In this document: piece after piece, positions 60,201 through 64,000 of the stretch | Layout: every line of letters begins with the position of its first letter | Position numbering within the stretch: position 1 is the stretch's first letter | Assembly: GCA_030522415.1 (NCBI GenBank) | Contig: CM060108.1 | Coordinates: forward strand, 40,632,756 to 40,696,755 | Origin: Channallabes apus | Taxonomy: Eukaryota; Chordata; Actinopteri; Siluriformes; Clariidae | Length of the DNA: 64,000 nucleotides | Reading direction: 5' to 3' | Notes under the pieces: model-generated | Databases searched by the model: none | What the model was told of the DNA's origin: nothing | Seen by the model: the letters and a program-made list of their open reading frames with translations, nothing else | Translations under genes and position numbers: made by a program

Positions 60201-60313
60201 CTGTAAATAAATGGGAGTAATTTTTCTGTACCCAACTAGGAAAGAGCAGTGACGGAGCTGGTGACATGTTCTCAGAACTGAAGCGGGCCATGGAGAAAAG
60301 TAAGATGAACTAA
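43312..60313 (+). CDS. Fc-receptor-like inhibitory receptor with expanded ITIM tail, partial
   Basis: Candidate gene of 18 exons: two Ig domains (43312-43578, 45225-45473), a membrane segment (45577-45684), two short tail exons and 13 exons of an A/B array ending at 60240-60313. All junctions are phase 1. Similar fish proteins are annotated as low-affinity IgG Fc receptor-like (family recollection). ITIM tyrosines, once phosphorylated, recruit SHP-type phosphatases and dampen leukocyte activation. Splicing everything would give roughly 170 extracellular and over 300 tail residues with nine tail tyrosines: two VTYAEI, two TVYSEL, three NLYSEV, one YENT and one EYQTP. The signal-peptide exon is missing. 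Downstream array exons may be skipped or dead. Confidence 0.6.
43649..44488. mobile_element. Tc1/mariner-type MITE ('accttggattgc' ends)
   Basis: Inverted ends (left 'aaaaccttggattgcaagca', right 'gcaatccaaggatttactg') with TA at 43647-43648 and 44489-44490. Same family as the element at 61569. It contains a long (AC)n tract at 44119-44170. No transposase. Confidence 0.65.
44817..44880. repeat. fragment of the 'tttatttgtatagcgc' repeat
   Basis: 'caattttatttgtatagcac' and 'aacaattgacattgt' match the repeat at 2401. Confidence 0.65.
45225..45473 (+). CDS. Ig-like domain exon (FcR-like D2, membrane-proximal)
   Basis: 249-base exon, phase 1 both ends. Acceptor 'ttccctacag' ending 45224, donor gtgagg at 45474. 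Encodes DGDVILESPVHPVTEGNPL, LTLRCLY, SGADFYKDDS, SKSDEGFYRC and ends KSWLSVRG. Two core cysteines; the core tryptophan is replaced by the DFYKD pattern usual in this domain. One N-glycosylation site (NIS). Confidence 0.82.
45577..45684 (+). CDS. transmembrane exon
   Basis: 108-base exon, phase 1 both ends, acceptor 'ctttttctag', donor gtttga (weak) at 45685. Encodes AFGFIYVIIALSLAFALFFL and a further hydrophobic stretch, then the stop-transfer RSKKKK. No charged residue in the span, so no adaptor pairing is expected. A second AG six bases on (45581-45582) would remove two codons in frame, a possible tandem acceptor. Confidence 0.78.
45821..45868 (+). CDS. tail exon C1 (EYQTP)
   Basis: 48-base exon, phase 1 both ends, acceptor 'ggtgtag', donor gtcagt. 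Encodes EYQTPSAVIQDTSQPA; one tyrosine in EYQTPS, not an ITIM. Confidence 0.65.
45956..45997 (+). CDS. tail exon C2 (VYENT)
   Basis: 42-base exon, phase 1 both ends, acceptor 'tatttaaaag', donor gtaaag. Encodes DGENVYENTDTKTT. YEN fits the YxN pattern bound by Grb2-type SH2 domains (family knowledge). Confidence 0.68.
46073..46510. repeat. transposon-derived fragment in the tail intron
   Basis: Phrases such as 'tttagcagcaataactt' and 'ctttcactcttggcattgtg' match a dispersed fish DNA-element type that I recognise only generally. No open frame. Confidence 0.4.
46750..46780. repeat. (GT)n(AT)n microsatellite
   Basis: Short compound tract upstream of exon A1. Confidence 0.8.
46896..46973 (+). 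CDS. tail exon A1, ITIM VTYAEI
   Basis: 78-base exon, phase 1 both ends, acceptor 'ccttttatag', donor gtggga. Encodes DAAAEPGNVTYAEIEL and then a lysine/proline-rich end (KKIKKPKKKP). VTYAEI is a canonical ITIM (V-x-Y-x-x-I). Confidence 0.75.
47175..47234 (+). CDS. tail exon B1, TVYSEL
   Basis: 60-base exon, phase 1 both ends, acceptor 'gcccactag', donor gtaaga. Encodes GKSSKGDETVYSELKQDTDK. TVYSEL is ITIM/ITSM-like (T-x-Y-x-x-L). Reading through the donor meets an in-frame stop after four codons (GKMS), so intron retention here would end the protein. Confidence 0.75.
47235..47940. other. intron, nothing further seen
   Basis: AT-rich sequence between B1 and the CT/CA microsatellite; no exon of either array type found. 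Confidence 0.45.
47943..48027. repeat. (CT)n(CA)n compound microsatellite
   Basis: CT repeats followed by CA/CG repeats. Confidence 0.9.
48515..48700. mobile_element. Tc1-like 5' end fragment
   Basis: 'gtaaaataagtatttgatcc', 'ctgcctcccacagactgg' and 'aaaagccacctgtccacaga' are the terminal and leader words of a common fish Tc1 family. The rest is absent. Confidence 0.55.
48803..49182 (-). mobile_element. solo LTR remnant, relative of 9820-10340
   Basis: Begins 'tgtaacgggtttgaccctat' and ends 'catcacaggtgcacgctgtg', the reverse complement of the LTR ends at 9820-10340, but shorter by about 140 bases. It splits the intron region just upstream of exon A2; the corresponding A1 region (about 46845-46890) is uninterrupted. 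Open frames on both strands are not genes. Confidence 0.7.
49261..49338 (+). CDS. tail exon A2, ITIM VTYAEI
   Basis: 78-base exon, phase 1 both ends, acceptor 'ccttttatag', donor gtagga. Encodes DAVAGPSDVTYAEIVL and a lysine-rich end. A clear duplicate of A1, including upstream intron ('gtttccatttctctaattta' at 48714). Confidence 0.75.
49473..49532 (+). CDS. tail exon B2, TVYSEL
   Basis: 60-base exon, phase 1 both ends, donor gtaaga. Encodes the same 20 residues as B1; the nucleotide sequence is almost identical, pointing to recent duplication of the A-B pair. In-frame stop just past the donor as in B1. Confidence 0.75.
49572..49598 (+). pseudogene. relic 3' end of an A exon
   Basis: 'actaaagaaaccaaagaaaa' followed by a gtatta donor-like end matches the lysine-rich end of A exons, but no 5' half or acceptor exists. 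It sits exactly where an A exon should precede B3. Confidence 0.5.
49730..49789 (+). CDS. tail exon B3, NLYSEV
   Basis: 60-base exon, phase 1 both ends, acceptor 'ctcactag', donor gtaaga. Encodes GKRNEGDDNLYSEVKKNPNK. The -2 residue is Asn, so NLYSEV is not a strict ITIM though YxxV is kept. Confidence 0.7.
49958..50070. repeat. reversed 'tttatttgtatagcgc' repeat
   Basis: Ends 'aaagcgctatacaaataaaa', the reverse complement of the 2401 repeat start. Confidence 0.7.
50166..50410 (+). mobile_element. SINE copy 1 of the tail-exon tandem unit
   Basis: 'gtggcacagtggtgtagtag' head, weakened B-box, 'cctgtccagggtgtatcctt' body. It is preceded by 'atacattgacaatgg', the same flank as the copies at 51500, 53077 and 54432, so it was duplicated with the exons and not inserted four times. 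Confidence 0.7.
50850..50951 (+). CDS. tail exon A3, VTCVKPEL (Tyr lost)
   Basis: 102-base exon, phase 1 both ends, acceptor 'atacagtag', donor gtggga. It has a proline-rich start longer than in A1 (VPGPVPDAPPVPSD), then VTCVKPEL where A1 has VTYAEIEL: the tyrosine codon tat is tgt. No ITIM. Confidence 0.65.
51179..51238 (+). CDS. tail exon B4, NLYSEV
   Basis: 60-base exon, phase 1 both ends, donor gtaaga. Encodes GKSSEGDGNLYSEVKKNTDK. In-frame stop five codons into the intron. Confidence 0.68.
51500..51775 (+). mobile_element. SINE copy 2 of the tandem unit
   Basis: Same flank 'atacattgacaatggtggc', A-box-like head and GGTTCGATTCC B-box; the body ends 'ctgtacaggataagcagtat'. Confidence 0.7.
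52219..52296 (+). CDS. tail exon A4, VTCVKPEL (Tyr lost)
   Basis: 78-base exon, phase 1 both ends, acceptor 'tctttcatag', donor gtggga. Encodes DVVPGPSDVTCVKPELIKL. Cysteine in place of the ITIM tyrosine, as in A3. Confidence 0.65.
52558..52617 (+). CDS. tail exon B5, NLYSEV
   Basis: 60-base exon, phase 1 both ends, donor gtaaga. Encodes GKSSEGDGNLYSEVKKKTDK. Unlike the other B copies, the read-through frame here stays open for about 50 codons into the hAT fragment. Confidence 0.68.
52640..53045 (+). pseudogene. hAT transposase C-terminal (dimerisation) fragment
   Basis: The frame at 52804 gives ETYLAELPIPRSNNPFDYWR, then RFPLLAGVASRYLSAPST, matching the hATC pattern (YW, RFP L, A..YL..P). 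The following SERxFS part is absent. It replaces part of the repeated unit after exon B5. Confidence 0.65.
53077..53165 (+). mobile_element. SINE copy 3 of the tandem unit (truncated)
   Basis: 'ataatggtggcacagtggtg' with head and B-box-like GGTTTGATTCCC; the body resumes at about 53488-53600 after intervening unit sequence. Confidence 0.6.
53735..53985. repeat. reversed 'tttatttgtatagcgc' repeat, longer copy
   Basis: 'cacccagatgaggatgggtt' through 'aaagcgctatacaaataaaa' is the reverse complement of 2401-2630. Confidence 0.75.
54152..54241 (+). CDS. tail exon A5, LTCVKPEL (Tyr lost)
   Basis: 90-base exon, phase 1 both ends, acceptor 'attttatag', donor gtggga. Proline-rich start (EAVPGPPPLPSD), then LTCVKPELIKL. 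Its partner B exon is missing: the following intron jumps from 'aatcttaacaca' to the SINE-side flank. Confidence 0.6.
54432..54545 (+). mobile_element. SINE copy 4 of the tandem unit (truncated)
   Basis: Head and GGTTCGATTCC B-box present; the tail is replaced by Tc1 sequence. Confidence 0.6.
54577..55816 (-). mobile_element. Tdr2/Sleeping-Beauty-like Tc1 fragment
   Basis: The right end has two direct motifs ('gtatgtaaatatctggtttc' at the tip and 'gtatgtatacttctgacttg' about 200 bases inside), an IR/DR arrangement, with TA at 55817-55818. A minus-strand transposase remnant lies at 54630-54911. The left end is lost. Confidence 0.7.
54630..54911 (-). pseudogene. Tc1-like transposase fragment
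   Basis: Contains SIMLCGCFAAERTGALHKIG, VDILKQHLKTS and a degraded second-Asp motif (QMHNDRKHTSKLVTKWLKDN, where D is H). The catalytic ends are missing or mutated. Confidence 0.7.
55997..56068 (+). CDS. tail exon A6, ATCVKPEV (Tyr lost)
   Basis: 72-base exon, phase 1 both ends, acceptor 'tcttttctag', donor gtggga. Encodes GVAPGPSDATCVKPEV and KKPKKNQ. Cysteine replaces tyrosine. Confidence 0.58.
56069..57058. other. intron, nothing further seen
   Basis: No array exon found between A6 and A7. A duplicate acceptor-like 'tctttcatagatg' occurs at 57021-57033, 30 bases before the A7 acceptor. Confidence 0.45.
57059..57115 (+). CDS. tail exon A7, motif lost
   Basis: 57-base exon, phase 1 both ends, acceptor 'tctttcatag', donor gtgata. 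Encodes DAAPGPRNVPKTELKKLNP: no tyrosine or cysteine where the ITIM stood. The lysine-rich end is shortened. Confidence 0.5.
57196..57272. repeat. (TA)n then (T)n
   Basis: About 30 TA units followed by a run of T. Confidence 0.9.
58230..58570 (-). mobile_element. diverged Tc1-like 3' end, relative of element B
   Basis: On the minus strand it reads '...aaccaagtattgggtgcatg ... catgagctgtaagtgg ... cttgaaatatttcatgtg', the same order of words as the 3' end of the element at 16408-17779. The open frame on the + strand (58237) is a shadow. Confidence 0.5.
58571..60239. other. no gene recognised
   Basis: AT-rich to about 59700, then mixed composition. No A or B exon seen before 60240. Confidence 0.4.
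60240..60313 (+). CDS. tail exon B6, DMFSEL (Tyr to Phe), possible last exon
   Basis: Acceptor 'cccaactag' ending 60239. Encodes GKSSDGAGDMFSELKRAMEK: the tyrosine codon tac is ttc. A gtaaga still follows 60299 in phase 1, but the base before it is A, not G, and reading on gives SKMN then a stop at 60311-60313. I take it as the terminal exon. It might instead splice further. Confidence 0.5.
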
Positions 60314-60415
60314 AGTGAAGTATTTGGAGAACAGTATTGTTATGACAAAGAGAGATTTACACAAAATATACAACATTTACAAATCAAATCTAATAATTTT
60401 TTTATTTGTCACATA

Positions 60416-60872
60416 TAGGGCTGAACGATATTAGGAAAATATGCGATATGCAATATTGTTGTTGAATATTGCGATATAACATTTCCCTAGAGAAATGCAT
60501 TTTTTATTATTATTATTGGCTATTTTTTTTTAAATCATTTACTTGCCGTATTTCTGACGTACCGTTATTTTTAGGCAGAAGTTCTTCGCTGCTGTCATTT
60601 TCTTCGCTTGTCTCTACTCCTGCCATATTTATTTTTCATTCTCTGCTCTGAGCCGCTAGGTTCACTTTTGGCCCGGTCTAGCCAATAGCATTGTATCACC
60701 TACTTGGGAGGCGGGTATAAAGATAGTAAGGGCCCATCTGATTGGTCAAATTTGGACACACAAATGCTTGGCACATAAATTTAATTTAATTTATCGCAAC
60801 TCTTTGCGATACAGATATCGTGTATACCATTATCGCGATAACGATATTTTTTCTATATATCGTGCAGCCCTA
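60416..60872. mobile_element. hAT-like MITE with perfect 8-bp duplication
   Basis: Inverted ends TAGGGCTGAACGATAT and ATATCGTGCAGCCCTA; gtcacata at 60408-60415 and 60873-60880. 457 bp, no transposase. Confidence 0.85.
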
Positions 60873-61568
60873 GTCACATACACAACCATACACATTATGA
60901 AATGCTTACAGAACTATTATATTTTAACTGTATTATAGTCCAAAAGACATTTTTAATTTTGAAGACAGAATCAAAATGTACTGTAATTGGTGACCTGGAT
61001 TATAACCTTGCACTTGATTGTGCTGTGTAAATAATGTGTTTCGGTTTGGCTAAAAGAAATACCCACAAATTTATTTCATAAAAGCACTGAGTAATAGCTA
61101 GAAGAAGATAATAACTAAATATATATACTGTATATTTTTTTGCATATTACCATGAAGAGAGTCAAATGTCTTCACTCAAGAAATGATGAAACAGCTGAAG
61201 AACATGGTAAATACAACTGTTTTGGAGCAGTTTGTATTTTCTAAAAAGGTTGTGTTTTGCTTAAGGCAAAGTTAAGTATTGTACAATCGTTTAGGGATGA
61301 TCAAAGAGCAAAAGGAAGGTTAAAACAATTATTTAAAAAATATTATTTCTATGTCTCAGAATGAGCTTTAGCTTTATCCAAGTTAAGTGCTCAGATTTTA
61401 TTCCCCGCATCAGAATAATATACAAGTTTGTTGGCAGTGAGATGTTCACTAGTATATTTTAATACTGAAAAAAAAAGTATTTTTGAATGTTTATTTTTTA
61501 TTTGTGCATTAGATTATTCAAGTTAAGATTAATTAATGTGTTTTAATTTTTTTATTTATTTTATACTA
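60873..61568. other. no gene recognised
   Basis: AT-rich. A short frame from 61152 with a GTAAAT donor-like site at 61207 has no support as an exon. Confidence 0.4.
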
Positions 61569-61972
61569 CAGTTTAACCTTGGATCACATGCATAATTAGT
61601 TCCCGGAAGCATGGTTGTACATCAACGCACTCATATAAGAAAAACTCAGATGATACGTTCCACAACCCAAACATATCCATGTAAAAATTATTAATACAAA
61701 ATATAAAGTAAAAATAAAATAAATTAACTGGCAGTTTACCTTTAAAAAGAATCGTAACTGTAGTGATTGAGGCCAGAGAGAGCAGAGGATGAGGAATGGG
61801 GAGCTACTGTGTAGACAACTTCCGCACACACACCAAACATGGGAGACAATTACCCACAATACTGGCCATATTTCAGAACGTTGCTTGTTTCCCCAAGTTA
61901 AAATTTATTTATAATTTCCTCGTCTTGCAAAACACTCACAGACAAAGGTATTCGCAATCCAAGGTTTTACTG
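61569..61972. mobile_element. Tc1/mariner-type MITE, second copy
   Basis: Left end 'cagtttaaccttggatcaca', right end 'gcaatccaaggttttactg', TA at 61567-61568 and 61973-61974. Same family as 43649-44488. Confidence 0.7.
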
Positions 61973-61974
61973 TA

Positions 61975-62784
61975 TTTACTTATTACAAATTAGTGTTTTT
62001 GTGGCATGTAATTTTTTTAATTTCTTATATATATTTTTTTTTATTATTCATACTGTATATACCTTTGTAGATCGCTAGGTCAATTCGCGGCTGATGCTGT
62101 AGCTTCCTGCAGCCAGGGGCCCTGGAGAGAGCTGATTGGCTGAGCTCTCCCAGAGGGGTTTTTGATTGCGATGTGATTGTTGTGACTATATACAGTACAT
62201 GCTTTTAGAAAAGCTTTGAAATAACAATTATGCATTGCAAAAATATTATGGTATTTTTAAGATTGTACTTTCATTATTTTACTTTTGTTTTATTATTCTG
62301 TTCTATTATTTTCCAAACTATGTATTTAGTATTTTAGACTATACAATTAATTATAAACTTGGGTTAATCATAAAGTCTTAATTTGCGTCTTCAACAAATG
62401 GTAAAATGTCAATGTCAATACATTGTATTTGGTTCACTTAATTTGGTTTATTTTAGATTGCTCAATAATCTTTGAATGCATAATTAGTCATTTTAGTTTA
62501 AATTTTCAAGCAATTTAAACGGTACATAATGAATTCATGCTTGTTTTTGAAAGCATTACTGTATGTCTGCTCTTAGCAAAAAATAAATATATTTTAAAAC
62601 AGCAGGTTGTATGTTTCGTTTTATATTTCTATAATTTCTCTTCATTATCAGAGATGATTGAGGTTTAATCAGTGCTTGTTGGCTGAATGTAAAATTTGAA
62701 ACCCATGCTCACTTTCAATTCAGATAGCGAAGTGAATTACTTTGTTTTTGTCATTGGAAGTTTATATATTACTTACGTACTTTT
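61975..62784. other. no gene recognised
   Basis: AT-rich, no supportable feature. Confidence 0.45.
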
Positions 62785-62975
62785 GGCTGCTCCCACAAGG
62801 GGACACCACAGCAGATTATCCGATCTGCGCACAACTTTGGCACAGGCTTTTACAGTACACCAGATCCGCTTCCTGACACAACCCTCCCATTTTAACCAGG
62901 CTTCAGACCGGCACTGCATGCTGTGGCTGGGTATTATTGGGTGTGGCAACTACTGCCTGAGCTACCCCTCCCCTT
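62785..62975 (-). mobile_element. SINE-like fish repeat, reversed
   Basis: 'ctttggcacaggcttttac', 'cttcctgacacaaccctccc' and 'gaccggcactgcatgctgtg' are the reversed words of the fish repeat family seen at 29433. Confidence 0.5.
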
Positions 62976-63599
62976 GAAGTTTATCTATTACCTTCTAATA
63001 TATCTTTGTCTATAATTTCTTTAAATGTCAGGGGGTAAAGCTTTATGGTTTATGGCGGTTGTCAAATAAAGGTGCATTACTGCCACCTACTGGAATGGAG
63101 TGTGATCCTACTAGTAGTGAGTTAAAAAAAATAACAAGTAGCGGGAGGGGGGGTGGGGGAGCACTTACCTGATAGTCCTTAGTGCTGACCTCTATACTCC
63201 CGATTCCTTCCCTACTAGGCATCTCATAATATTTAAAGCCTTTTTATTTATTTATTTTTTGTCAGCAATTTTTTGTATTTGGACATCCTATGTTGAGTTT
63301 CTTATCAAACCATATTCTTAAGAATTTGGAACCTTTTCACCATCTCTGAGTTTTCATGATATAGATACTGTATATGTAAATATTTTTACTTGCTCTTTTC
63401 TTTGAAAAAAATCTGTTTTTGTCCACTGAAAACCCAAAACCCCACTTAAATTATCATTCTTTTTTCAAAATTTCTCCATCATCAAAAAGGGAAACTTCTA
63501 TCTCTTTTTCAAATAAAAGGTAAATGCCATTTATCATTATGGAGAAAAGTAAAGGACTCACTATATTTCCCTGTATGGAGTGATATCCCGGATATTTTT

Positions 63600-63960
63600 C
63601 AAAAGGTATCCGGGTACCACTCATCTCCACTACAAATAGGAAAAAGAGGCTACAATTTGCATGAGCTCACCAAAATTGGACAGTTGAAGACCCCTCAGTG
63701 CCATTGTTTAAATGCCATGGGCTACCTGAGCATTGTTTCTGACCATGTCCATGCCTTTATGACCACCATGTACCCATCCACTGATGGCTACTTCCAGCAG
63801 GATAATGCACCATGTCACAAAGCTCGAATCATTTCAAATTGGTTTCTTGAACATGACAATGAGTTCACTGTACTAAAATGGCCCCCACAAATCTCAACCC
63901 AATAGAGCTTCTTTGGGATGTGGTGGAACGGGAGCTTCATGCCCATTTTAAGTGAAAATG
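63600..63960 (+). pseudogene. Tc1-like transposase C-terminal fragment
   Basis: Encodes SIVSDHVHAFMTTMYPSTDG, then YFQQDNAPCHKARIISNWFL with the second catalytic Asp, and VLKWPPQ. A small deletion near 63887 removes part of the SPDLNP motif and shifts the frame before the Glu (IELLWDVVE in another frame). The N-terminal half is absent. Confidence 0.7.
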
Positions 63961-64000
63961 TAATTCAAGCATTTAAAATTCAATGCAAAAATATTTAAAG

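Noticed and set aside
61152..61236. Short frame MKRVKCLHSRND followed by GTAAAT as a final receptor exon
   Set aside because: No acceptor of quality, no similarity to other tail exons, and no supporting phase evidence.

Overview
The window is vertebrate, almost certainly teleost, nuclear DNA. It is AT-rich and intron-dominated, full of Tc1-like, hAT and Harbinger-type elements, L2-type LINE debris, tRNA-headed SINEs and (CA)n microsatellites. The only host genes I can support encode immunoglobulin-superfamily receptors of the fish Fc-receptor-like / leukocyte immune-type receptor (LITR) kind. The repeat families and LITR-like domains suggest an otophysan fish such as a catfish or a relative; that is inference. 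Nothing looks bacterial or viral.

Layout on the + strand. (a) 1-7.3 kb: repeats, a minus-strand L2-type LINE split by a Harbinger-type MITE, and a SINE with a 16-bp target duplication. (b) 7.3-32.5 kb: six Ig-domain exons in three pairs (7322-7573/8460-8729, 22274-22525/23407-23673, 27391-27660/30250-30522), then a candidate transmembrane exon at 32399-32470. Pairs 1 and 2 are a recent duplication, introns included. Between them lies an 11-kb nest of transposons (9297-20498). (c) 32.8-43.2 kb: a tandemly duplicated repeat block, foldback elements and a decayed hAT-type gene remnant. (d) 43.3-60.3 kb: two more Ig exons of a second type (43312-43578, 45225-45473), a transmembrane exon (45577-45684), two short tail exons, and a tandem array of small tail exons of two alternating kinds. 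Kind A carries a VTYAEI-type ITIM and kind B a TVYSEL/NLYSEV motif. (e) 60.4-64 kb: more MITEs, a SINE-like repeat and a truncated Tc1 transposase.

Nearly every receptor exon starts and ends in phase 1, so domains and tail modules can be skipped, duplicated or recombined without breaking the frame. Region d reads as an inhibitory receptor whose tail was enlarged by repeated duplication of an ITIM exon pair, with the downstream copies decaying (Tyr to Cys in A, Tyr to Phe in the last B). Regions b and d may be two genes or one long gene with alternative membrane exons; I could not find a signal-peptide exon for either. All exon calls come from reading splice signals, frame and similarity within the window; no search was run.
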